Assembly: GCA_019359095.1 (NCBI GenBank)
Contig: JAHHHZ010000019.1
Location: forward strand, 186,001-250,000
DNA length: 64,000 bases
Direction of reading: 5' to 3'
Source of the DNA: Pleurocapsa minor HA4230-MV1
GTDB taxonomy: Bacteria; Cyanobacteriota; Cyanobacteriia; Cyanobacteriales; Xenococcaceae
Below, one piece after another: positions 26,501-33,771 of this stretch (position 1 is its first letter; each line of letters opens with the position of its first letter). A program made the position numbers and the translations under genes. The notes under the pieces are model-generated. The model had not been told where the DNA came from. It saw only the letters and a program-made list of their open reading frames with translations, and searched no databases.

Positions 26501-26848
26501 CTAGATATTTTACCAGCGGATACAATTCAATTTGATATCGAAGCAGCAATTGCGACAACCAAAGAATATCCCCTCGAACGCATCGATCAACTATGCTGTG
26601 GCAACTTAGGCAGAATGGAGTTTCTCTTAAATGCCGCCCAAAAGTTAGATCGACCAGATCTTAAAGCGATCGCTCACCAACGTATATCTCAAGTAGCTGC
26701 TCGCGCTACCTCTAAAGGTAAATTTGGCTTAAATTGGGAAACTGGCCCTTACGATCCTAGTTTTTTCCAAGGTAGCTCGGGAATTGGCTATCAACTATTG
26801 CGCATGGCATATCCAGATTTACTCCCTTCTTTATTGGTATGGGAATAA
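23510..26848 (+). CDS. lanM: Class II lanthipeptide synthetase LanM (ProcM-like)
   Basis: At 1112 residues it has the normal LanM length. The N-terminal two thirds (DUF4135 dehydratase, for example EGTDVHHENIVACGEHPVLV and VDMETLFHH) phosphorylates and eliminates Ser and Thr. The C-terminal LanC-like domain (about 765-1112) makes the thioether rings, with GFSHGAAGIAYALARL (His922) and zinc ligands Cys984 in WCHG and Cys1029-Cys1030 in CCGNLGR. Three Cys ligands with a CCG motif mark the ProcM-type, substrate-tolerant LanM group, which fits one enzyme serving six different cores. AAGGAG lies nine bases before the ATG at 23510. Confidence 0.97.
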   Translation: MVSLQRKNEITTASEPGAIAHKSAKRKLSEPDLIEIVEQASTIAERLSPDFEASSTVDENEISRRLERWYQVVAQGDVEQFNKRLAWDNLDLNTVKTVLGKVKLTQSASLPQWAKTLKASLENSCDVEAIRTPDESKQEPIPFEALYLPFVAVASQRLKQVAGSSYDRLNCECHKTLKLDLLTKLSGLCSKAMELEFKAFRAYQQQVSTVSKTRWFGQFPGSQSTKQYDAFVTEMQSGKLVSFFQEYSVLGRLVGTLIDFWVDAIAEFLARLDTDWAGIEEIFGSESSLDKVVSIRPFLSDRHHQGRTVFAIQFASDLKLIYKPKDIGQEATYFQLLDWLNQHGSPLPFKLFKTFNRSTHGWVEYVEQLPCQSPEEAQRYYQRAGMLLCLLYVIEGTDVHHENIVACGEHPVLVDMETLFHHRIKEMDSLGDSALDLANEQMQNSVLRTYMLPRWEFGIDGQSYDISGLGGFGGRETPLLVPKWSNLNTDAMKLTYEKFITKPSNNVPFLDGKPLPANLYIEDLVAGFRQMYNFWLTNKETLLAPDSPFSQLAPQRVRFIFRHTKIYASVSRTVLSPQYLKNGVDRSIEMEVLGLAMLKAANPPVFWPLFQAEKESLEQLDIPMFVGSSDSDCLVLDDGQKIDSCFAQSSNDLVGSRIQKLDEQDLETQVGYIWGTIQASSMEDSLDITGNLVPPALDLSDSLIDLVRVENLTSDALVEYSVQIAQELKQKAIYTSEGSATWISLIYQPDAQQYEMLPMGLRLFDGCSGVAMFLAGLTKITNSKSHRDLALATLNPLLRKINDCCDRLTQELGIGGGMGAGGFIYSLVKSGQMLGEDFLEPAKQVAASITTERIADDRTFDLLGGSAGAILGLLSLYQVQPTEEILEQAIACGSHLLEHRVKSESGHRAWMTGKQMLTGFSHGAAGIAYALARLFEVTQQEEFLIAALESNAYEANVFIPEQNNWPDFRYPPTEKGYSCWNSWCHGASGIGMARIAELDILPADTIQFDIEAAIATTKEYPLERIDQLCCGNLGRMEFLLNAAQKLDRPDLKAIAHQRISQVAARATSKGKFGLNWETGPYDPSFFQGSSGIGYQLLRMAYPDLLPSLLVWE

Positions 26849-26892
26849 AGCACAAACACAACATTTTTTACATTTTTTACTAATAGTCAATC

Positions 26893-27621
26893 ATGATCAA
26901 ATCAGCATTAAAACTCAAAGAGTCCGTAGTCAATATCGATCTACTGTCATCATCCGAATGTCAGCAAGTAAGCTCTACAGTCCATAAGTTAAAGGAATTA
27001 TGGATTCCTCAAAGGTCAGGAGTACCTTTCTATAGTCTAGGTAATGGCAGCTACTTTCATACAGTATCGGGCAAGCTGCTCAAGCATGATTACGATACTC
27101 TACTAAAACAATACAATCCTCTACTCCAAAAACATTTTGGCTGGCTTTACCAACGTTTAGCAGACAGCTTATCTCAACAGCTAAACGCCCCAACCTGCTA
27201 CCCAGATAATTTGGCACTGCCAGGATTCCATATTTTTCTGTATCATCCAATTTTTAAACAGCCTATAGCCCACCTGCACCGAGACTTACAATATCTACAA
27301 CATCAATGGCATGAAGACCAGGAAAATAAAAACCATATTTCCTTCACGCTGTCTCTAGAACTACCTCGAACTGGCGGTGGTATGAATATCTGGGATTTAC
27401 ATCACCATGAGGTAGATGAATTATCTCAAGCAGAAGTGAAAGTTCTGGCTGCATCCAGACAAAAGGAGTTTTATCCCTACCAAATAGGTAAATACGCTTT
27501 GCATTCGGGTCACTTCATCCATCAAATTGCCCCAGCTAAAAATATGCAGCCTGACGATCGCCGAATTACTCTCCAAGGACATGGTACTTGCGATCGCGGA
27601 GTCTGGCATCTCTATTGGTAA
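26893..27621 (+). CDS. Putative Fe(II)/2-oxoglutarate-dependent oxygenase
   Basis: The protein has 242 residues and no named match I can recall with certainty. The features fit the double-stranded beta-helix oxygenases: HxD in AHLHRDLQYLQ, a distal His in HSGHFIHQIAP and an Arg in DRRITLQGHG for 2-oxoglutarate. It begins 44 bp after lanM and lies at the head of a set of tailoring genes, so hydroxylation of the lanthipeptide core is a reasonable guess. No membrane segment. The start is an ATG at 26893 without a clear ribosome binding site. Confidence 0.6.
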   Translation: MIKSALKLKESVVNIDLLSSSECQQVSSTVHKLKELWIPQRSGVPFYSLGNGSYFHTVSGKLLKHDYDTLLKQYNPLLQKHFGWLYQRLADSLSQQLNAPTCYPDNLALPGFHIFLYHPIFKQPIAHLHRDLQYLQHQWHEDQENKNHISFTLSLELPRTGGGMNIWDLHHHEVDELSQAEVKVLAASRQKEFYPYQIGKYALHSGHFIHQIAPAKNMQPDDRRITLQGHGTCDRGVWHLYW

Positions 27622-27660
27622 ATAATTAGTGAATTTATAATTCTTAAATAGTTAGTAATT

Positions 27661-28569
27661 ATGCTGAAAACTGCCACCAGCCAAGATTTATCTAATTTGA
27701 TCTTGCTCAATAAAGTCACAATTCAACCATATCTACATTTAACTTATCCGATTTGGCGTACTCGATTACAACAGCCAGAAGATCGAGAGTCGATCATAGC
27801 CATTGGCGTTGAAATAGATTCTCAGCCAGTCGGGTTGGCGATCGCCAACATCGTTTTTCACACCAAAAAAGCTCAAATCTTATCTATTTACGTTCAGCCT
27901 GAATACCGTCAGCAGGGTATTGGGGGGTCATTACTCCGCAGTCTGTCACAACAATTACAAATGTCGGGATGTCGCCAATTAGACATAGGATATACCGCTT
28001 CAGCAACGACTATTGCGTTAGAAAAATTATTGACTCAACAAGGATGGAGTATTCCCCAACCTAAGATGCTGGTGTGCTACAGTATTGCCGAGCGAATGAA
28101 ACAAGCGCCTTGGCTATATTCTGATCATTTGCCAGCAACTTTTAGTATTTTTCCCTTGGTGGAGCTTACCAGCCAAGAATATCAAATAATTCAGCAAAAG
28201 CAAGCTCTCTCTCCTTGGTATCCTGAAATGCTCTCTCCCTTTCGAGGTGATCTGCCAGTCGAACCCTTAAACAGTTTAGGTTTACGTTATCAAGGAGAAG
28301 TAGTTGGTTGGATGGCAACTCATCGCATTGCTCCTAATACGATACGCTACAGCAGTCTGTTTGTGAGACAAGATCTGCAAAAGATGGGTCGAGCTATTCC
28401 TTTAATTGCCGAAGCAATTAAACTTCAGCTTAAAAGTAATATTCCTTATTATATTTGCGCCGCTGAAGTAGGAAATCAATCTATGGTCAAATTTGTACGG
28501 CGAAGACTGCTGCCATTTCTAACTCAGGTACGAGAAAGCAAACAATCCCACAGATTGTTACACAAATAA
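27661..28569 (+). CDS. GNAT family N-acetyltransferase, copy 1
   Basis: The protein has 302 residues. The N-terminal half is a GNAT domain with the acetyl-CoA motif ILSIYVQPEYRQQGIGGSLL (R-x-x-G-x-G). The C-terminal half (about 150-300) contains a second, degenerate GNAT-like segment (YSSLFVRQDLQKMGRAIPLI) lacking the full motif. The next gene is a clear paralogue. Placed after lanM, it could acylate the peptide, for instance at a Lys or the N-terminus exposed after leader removal, but the substrate is unknown. Confidence 0.82.
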   Translation: MLKTATSQDLSNLILLNKVTIQPYLHLTYPIWRTRLQQPEDRESIIAIGVEIDSQPVGLAIANIVFHTKKAQILSIYVQPEYRQQGIGGSLLRSLSQQLQMSGCRQLDIGYTASATTIALEKLLTQQGWSIPQPKMLVCYSIAERMKQAPWLYSDHLPATFSIFPLVELTSQEYQIIQQKQALSPWYPEMLSPFRGDLPVEPLNSLGLRYQGEVVGWMATHRIAPNTIRYSSLFVRQDLQKMGRAIPLIAEAIKLQLKSNIPYYICAAEVGNQSMVKFVRRRLLPFLTQVRESKQSHRLLHK

Positions 28570-28594
28570 CCAATCACTTTAGCGAACAAGAACT

Positions 28595-29515
28595 ATGTAT
28601 ACTATTTCTTCTCTCAATAATCAAACTGCCCAGCGTTACGAATGCTTGACGTTTCCATCTTATCAAAAGCAACTACAAAAAATAGGATCTACTACCATTG
28701 CCATAGGAGCATCCTTAATGCAACAACCCATTGGGCTGGCTTTAGCCGAAATTAAATCGTACCCCGACGGTACATCTGCCACAGTACTTTCCTTATTTGT
28801 CAAAGAACGTTACCGTAATTTGGGCATTGGCACGGCGTTAATGATCAAATTGGAAGCCAAACTATTAGTAAGAGGCTGTAACAGAGTCGAGCTAATTTAC
28901 ATGAGCGGGAAAGCAACAACTACTGCTTTAGAAAAACTACTCACTAAACTCGGTTGGGGCGAATTCAAGTCTCGATTGTTGGTATGTAAGTCTACTACAG
29001 AAAAATTAGCCAAAGCTCCTTGGCTTCGCCAACGTCAGTTACCTTCTTCGTACAGTATTGTACCTTGGGTAGATTTAGCACCCAAATACAAGCAAAAAAT
29101 TGCTCAACGACAACAGCAGCAAGAATGGTATCCAGAGAGTCTCAATCCTTTTGGCGAGCCAGACTTGCTAGAACCATTAAATAGTCTAGCTTTACTCCAT
29201 CACGACGAAGTAGTGGGCTGGACGATCAATCATCGAATCGAGCCAGACATGATTCGCTATACCAGTTTATTTGTGAGAAAAGATCTCCAAAAAATTGGAC
29301 GTGCTATTCCTATGTTGACTGAAGCAATTAGACGACAGATTAATAGTGAAATTATCCATAACATTTGCTGTGTAGAAGCTGCCAACGCTCCCATGCTTCA
29401 ATTTGTCCAAAGACGATTGAGTCCTTATTTAACTTCCTTAACTGAAACCAAAGGAACACAAAAACTATTAATTTCCCAAGTATCCCAATTACAACAACCT
29501 TGTTTAATTAAGTAA
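28595..29515 (+). CDS. GNAT family N-acetyltransferase, copy 2
   Basis: The protein has 306 residues and the same two-part layout as the gene before it: acetyl-CoA motif LSLFVKERYRNLGIGTALMI in the N-terminal domain, and a degenerate half with YTSLFVRKDLQKIGRAIPML. Similarity along the whole length shows a tandem duplication. It starts 25 bp after the stop of copy 1 and ends 5 bp before the next ATG, so it is co-transcribed with the tailoring genes. Confidence 0.82.
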   Translation: MYTISSLNNQTAQRYECLTFPSYQKQLQKIGSTTIAIGASLMQQPIGLALAEIKSYPDGTSATVLSLFVKERYRNLGIGTALMIKLEAKLLVRGCNRVELIYMSGKATTTALEKLLTKLGWGEFKSRLLVCKSTTEKLAKAPWLRQRQLPSSYSIVPWVDLAPKYKQKIAQRQQQQEWYPESLNPFGEPDLLEPLNSLALLHHDEVVGWTINHRIEPDMIRYTSLFVRKDLQKIGRAIPMLTEAIRRQINSEIIHNICCVEAANAPMLQFVQRRLSPYLTSLTETKGTQKLLISQVSQLQQPCLIK

Positions 29516-29520
29516 AAAAG

Positions 29521-30552
29521 ATGATCTCAACACCTTTGACCAAACATGGCTCGAATTTGAAAGCACAATTAAAGCAACCTCAAGATTATGATCCTTCTAA
29601 GTTAAAACTTGGCATTCTCGATTCAGGTTTAATCAGTGCTGGCAAAACGGCAGCTCAGACGATCGATGAAACTTTGATGTCTGCATCTTTAGTCGATTCT
29701 TTGGGCTATTCCCGCTATTGGCTAACCGAGCATCATCAAACTTGTTTTGCCTGGGCTAGTCCAGAAATTTTATTAACCTCTTTGGCTCAATGTACTGAGC
29801 GGATTCATCTTGGTACGGCAGGAATTTTGCTTTATTTTTACAGTCCTTTGAAAGTTGCCGAGATTTTTCGACTTTTAGAGTTAGTCTATCCCCAAAGATT
29901 CGATCTAGGAATTGCTGCGGGTAATTTAGCTGAGGGAAATAAAACCGTAAAACTATTAAGTTCAGATATTTCATCTCTCCCCGAGTCTATTGAATCTAGG
30001 AAAAATTATTACGCTCACAAGGTTACATCTGTGATTAATTATCTAACTAATAACTTTCCCATCGAACATCGTTTTGCCCAAGGCGCAACTCCGACTAGGC
30101 AAAATGTTGCCCATATTCCCCAAATGTGGCTCTTGGGAACGGGTAGAGGCAGTATGAATTTGGGAGCAGCAAAAAGTACAGCTTTTAGTTACTCTCTTTG
30201 TCACGGTTACAGTGCTTGCGATCCTGGTATTCTTTCGGAATACCGCAGTCTATTTCAGCCGAGTCAGATCTTGTCTCAACCAAAATGTAATGTAGCTGTA
30301 GCTGGTATCTGTGCTGAAACAGAAGCAGAAGCCAAACAACAGCAGATCGCATTTGACCAAGATTTTCAAGGAACTACCAAACTCAATGTGGTAGGTACTC
30401 CAGAACAATGTAAAGAGCAATTATTAGAGATCCAAAGACAATATGGTGTTGCAGAAATTATCTTTCTATCTGCATCCTCTTCTTTTGAACAACGCCAACT
30501 TTCTTATCAAATGTTAGCAGAAGTTTTGAACCTGAAATCGTTTGTAGCTTAA
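29521..30552 (+). CDS. Luciferase-like flavin oxidoreductase (MsnO8-like), copy 1
   Basis: This 343-residue LLM-class TIM-barrel enzyme has LGILDSGLISAGKTAAQ, GYSRYWLTEHHQTCFAWASP, IHLGTAGILLYFYSPLKVAE and RFDLGIAAG, a pattern of the MsnO8 type. Such enzymes use FMN, or F420 in related groups, for oxidation or reduction. Some lanthipeptide clusters carry luciferase-like reductases that turn dehydro-residues into D-amino acids, so a role on the core peptide is plausible but unproven. It lies 5 bp after the second GNAT gene. Confidence 0.82.
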   Translation: MISTPLTKHGSNLKAQLKQPQDYDPSKLKLGILDSGLISAGKTAAQTIDETLMSASLVDSLGYSRYWLTEHHQTCFAWASPEILLTSLAQCTERIHLGTAGILLYFYSPLKVAEIFRLLELVYPQRFDLGIAAGNLAEGNKTVKLLSSDISSLPESIESRKNYYAHKVTSVINYLTNNFPIEHRFAQGATPTRQNVAHIPQMWLLGTGRGSMNLGAAKSTAFSYSLCHGYSACDPGILSEYRSLFQPSQILSQPKCNVAVAGICAETEAEAKQQQIAFDQDFQGTTKLNVVGTPEQCKEQLLEIQRQYGVAEIIFLSASSSFEQRQLSYQMLAEVLNLKSFVA

Positions 30553-30582
30553 TCGTAAACACTTAAAATTAACAAAATTACT

Positions 30583-31638
30583 ATGATAGCCAATTCAACC
30601 AAAATAAATTATTTTCCCAAGAAAAGTATTCGTGAAGATCGATCTCAAGGCTCGTCTTCTAATAATAGAGCGATCGAGTCTAATTCAGTTAAATCCTTAC
30701 AGCTGGGAATTTTAGATAGCGGTTGGATTACTCCAGGTAAAGCCGCAGTAGAGGTAGTTCAGGAAACTTTAATATCTGCATCTTTGGCAGATTCTTTAGG
30801 CTATTCCCGCTATTGGTTAACCGAACATCACGAACCTTCTTTTGCCTGGGCTAGTCCAGAAATAATGTTAGCTTTGATTGCCCAATCTACAGATCGTATT
30901 AGTGTTGGAACTGCGGGCATCTTACTTTATTTTTACAGTCCTTTAAAAATTGCTGAAGTTTTCCGACTTTTAGAAGTTTTATATCCTAAACGAGTAAATT
31001 TGGGAATAGCTGGAGGAATAGCTGGAGACGAAGAAACTATGCAGGCACTTGCTCCTGGGTTCGATATCAAACAAGCAGTTAAAAACGATCTTTATGGTCA
31101 AAAAGTCAGTCAACTAATTGATTATCTAACCGATAACTTCCGTCTAGATCGAGACTTTGCTTTGCAGGCAACTCCTAAAATTACCGAAATTCCTCAAATG
31201 TGGTTATTAGGAACTGGAACAAGAAATATGCAAAAAGCTGCTTTATTAGGAACGGCGTTTTGTTATTCGCTTTATCATGCTTGTAGTCAAAACGAGCCGA
31301 ATATTGTTCGAGAATATTGCTATAAATTTCAACCTAGTATTATGCTGCACGAGCCAAAATGTAATTTGGCAGTAAGTGTCGTCTGCGCTGAAATCGAAGC
31401 TGAAGCAATACAGCAGAAAACTTTAGTAGAAAGAATAGATAAAACTAGCAAAGTTAATGTGGCTGGCACTCCCGAACAATGCAAAGAACAATTACTAGAA
31501 ATTCAGCACCGATATCAAGTATCTGAAATTATTATGATTTCTCCATGGCATATTTTTGAGCGGCGCAAACTTGCCTACCAAATGTTAGCAGAAGTCTTAA
31601 ATTTAGGTTCTACCGAACTTACAGCAGTTTTCAATTAA
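30583..31638 (+). CDS. Luciferase-like flavin oxidoreductase (MsnO8-like), copy 2
   Basis: This 351-residue paralogue of the preceding gene has LGILDSGWITPGKAAVEV, GYSRYWLTEHHEPSFAWASP, ISVGTAGILLYFYSPLKIAE and the C-terminal NVAGTPEQCKEQLLEIQ. The first 35 residues are a poorly conserved extension. The start is an ATG at 30583. It closes the biosynthetic half of the locus, and a kilobase with a transposase remnant follows before the export genes. Paired GNAT and paired LLM genes suggest that the four-gene block grew by gene duplication. Confidence 0.82.
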   Translation: MIANSTKINYFPKKSIREDRSQGSSSNNRAIESNSVKSLQLGILDSGWITPGKAAVEVVQETLISASLADSLGYSRYWLTEHHEPSFAWASPEIMLALIAQSTDRISVGTAGILLYFYSPLKIAEVFRLLEVLYPKRVNLGIAGGIAGDEETMQALAPGFDIKQAVKNDLYGQKVSQLIDYLTDNFRLDRDFALQATPKITEIPQMWLLGTGTRNMQKAALLGTAFCYSLYHACSQNEPNIVREYCYKFQPSIMLHEPKCNLAVSVVCAEIEAEAIQQKTLVERIDKTSKVNVAGTPEQCKEQLLEIQHRYQVSEIIMISPWHIFERRKLAYQMLAEVLNLGSTELTAVFN

Positions 31639-31739
31639 TGGACTACGCTTATAATTAGCTGGTTTTAGCTATCAGCTATTAGCTATTAGCCTACAAGTTT
31701 AATCTGTATAGTCTACTCAATTGAAAAGCGCAGTATGAT

Positions 31740-31940
31740 GTAAAATCAAGAGGAAAAAGCCAAGTTAAAAAACATCGCGAACTAAAGTTATCGAAATTTC
31801 TAAACCTATAATCTCCTTTCTTAATCAATTTAAGTTTGTTATTAATTTCCTTCACTACACCTTGAGTAGTTCGGCAATCAAAGTAAAAAATAATTTTTTT
31901 CCAACCAACGTCTAATTGTCTGAAAGCTTAAGGATAATAT
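31740..31940 (-). pseudogene. ISL3-family transposase C-terminal remnant
   Basis: The minus strand reads IIFYFDCRTTQGVVKEINNK, LKLIKKGDYRFRNFDNF and RCFLTWLF, the conserved C-terminal end of ISL3-type DDE transposases. Upstream, in another frame, FQTIRRWLEK fits the preceding segment, with a frameshift in a run of A. No full transposase or inverted repeats are seen. It is a dead remnant between the biosynthesis and export halves. Confidence 0.7.
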
Positions 31941-32454
31941 TGTTGAGCATTTTAACTCAATCTTATAGAGATAATAATCTTGCTACCTAGTTATAATTAG
32001 GCTCAAAGGCATATCAAAATTTTCTTTAAATGAGTGCATTACGGCTAAAATAGGGTTGATTTTTTTTACCTTTTTTAACTTGGTTTTTTGTTGAACTGTT
32101 AATTCAGGTTAATTTTTTAAGAGATGATATTTACTATTGTTTAATCTTAATAGTAAGTTTTATCTTTCGGATTTATTTTTATTAGTTGCGCTTATTTTTT
32201 ACTTTTCTTACTTTGATTATCTATTTTTTACTTTTTTATCAGGTTTTAATCGTATTTTTGTGGAGTATCTGATTATAGTTGTCAAAATATTTAAAATCGT
32301 TTAAAAAAAATTTCACATAGATAAAAGTGGAGTCTTATACCAACTCTCTTATTACTTTTGAGAAAGTGAATCCTTATTTAAAACTTCGGTGTACTTATTT
32401 GAATGGCGAAATCAATTTAGGTATTTCTGCTTAATTAAAAAGTGGGATGCTCCC
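31941..32454. other. AT-rich intergenic stretch
   Basis: No gene is visible. The region is very AT-rich with many poly-T tracts, unlike the flanking coding DNA. It separates the transposase remnant from the conserved upstream region of the REC-AraC gene. Confidence 0.4.
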
Positions 32455-32672
32455 TGGAGCTATTTATAACTTTAGTTAGAAAAACCGTATATAAAGCATA
32501 TATCTTTAGTCAATTGACATTAAAGACTTATTTCAGATGATTTGACTAGAATCTGTTGTTTATGATTGACGTAGTTAAAGACCAAAGCAAAAGTTAATCA
32601 ATTGATTTTGAATAACCTTAAGAGCTTTGGCTGGGTAAACAACTAAAATCATTCGCAGAAACACAATCAACA
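32455..32672 (+). promoter_or_regulatory. Upstream region of the REC-AraC gene, duplicated at 42361-42575
   Basis: About 200 bp before the regulator start are almost identical to 42361-42575. Shared pieces include GCATATATCTTTAGTC, ATTTCAGATGATTTGACTAG and AATCAATTGATTTTGAATAA. The match begins abruptly near CTATTTATAACTTTAGTTA. A promoter is likely inside, but no clear -35/-10 pair can be chosen. Confidence 0.55.
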
Positions 32673-33500
32673 ATGACTAAAATACTAGTAATTGAAAACG
32701 ATAGAGAAACCAGAGAGATATTGCTCGAATGTTTGAAACTAAAAGGATTTGAGGTAATCAGTGCCGAAAATGGTCTCCAAGGAGTAGAACAAGCTCATAT
32801 CCATTTACCAGACGTAATTATTTGTGATGTTACACTGCCCAAATTAGACGGTTACGGAGTTCTGAAAACACTACGTCAAAATTTAAATACGGCAATTATT
32901 CCTTTAATCTTTCTGACGGATAAAAGTAGTCAGCAAGAAATGCGCCAGGGTATGGAATTAGGCGCAAATGATTATCTGGTTAAACCATTTACCCCAAAAG
33001 AGCTACATGGTGCGATCGCCGCTCAAGTCAAACAAAGATATATTTTCCAGCAGTGGTTTGCTGTCAAATCTCAAAACACCACGGAGTCACCTGAGCTGGA
33101 AACAGATGATTTTGCTAAGTTTGCTCCCTTGTTTGCTTCTTGCTGCCAACTCAAAACAATCTATGAGTTTATCGAAACACACTATCACGAGTCGATCGCT
33201 TTAAAGGATGTTGCCAAGCATTTTGGTTTTTCTGCTGCCTATTTAACCGAGTTAGTTAAAAATCAAACAGGAGAACCGATTAATCGCTGGATTATTAAAC
33301 GTCGAGTCACAGCAGCACGAAACTTATTATTAAAAACCGAAAAATCAGTAGAACAAATTGCCGAGGCGGTAGGCTATCAAAGTCTCAATCATTTTTTCCG
33401 TCAGTTTCGTCAATACTATGGAAATAGTCCTAAAGCTTGGCGCAAAGCCAATCTTCATAATAGCCTTTCTGGTTATGTTGCCAAAAGTGTTAATGGATAG
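32673..33500 (+). CDS. Response regulator with AraC-type DNA-binding domain
   Basis: The protein has 275 residues. Residues 1-120 are a receiver (VIENDRETREI, phosphoacceptor Asp in VIICDVTLPKLDG, FLTDK, Lys in LVKPFTP). Residues about 165-265 hold the two helix-turn-helix motifs of AraC/XylS (LKDVAKHFGFSAAYLTELVK and IAEAVGYQSLNHFFRQF), ending YYGNSPKAWRK. It is placed directly before the export operon and is the best candidate for its regulator. A near copy that lacks the DNA-binding half lies at 42576-42938. Confidence 0.9.
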   Translation: MTKILVIENDRETREILLECLKLKGFEVISAENGLQGVEQAHIHLPDVIICDVTLPKLDGYGVLKTLRQNLNTAIIPLIFLTDKSSQQEMRQGMELGANDYLVKPFTPKELHGAIAAQVKQRYIFQQWFAVKSQNTTESPELETDDFAKFAPLFASCCQLKTIYEFIETHYHESIALKDVAKHFGFSAAYLTELVKNQTGEPINRWIIKRRVTAARNLLLKTEKSVEQIAEAVGYQSLNHFFRQFRQYYGNSPKAWRKANLHNSLSGYVAKSVNG

Positions 33501-33771
33501 AAAAATCCTGTTATCAATTAATTTTTTAGACAGCAATTCTAAAGAGAAAATGAATGCAATCTCTTGGTTCTAATATGTCACTTTTATTTATATTTACCCT
33601 AAAAAAGGTGGAATAGAGCAACAGGAATGAAAAGCCGAGGGTAAAACTGAAAAAGCAGTAATTAAACTATTGTTTGAAGGTAAAACTAGAACTGAAGCAT
33701 CACAGTTAATTAATTGCACTTATAAAACTTTAACCACTTGGATCGATACAAACTATTATTTAAAGAGGCGA

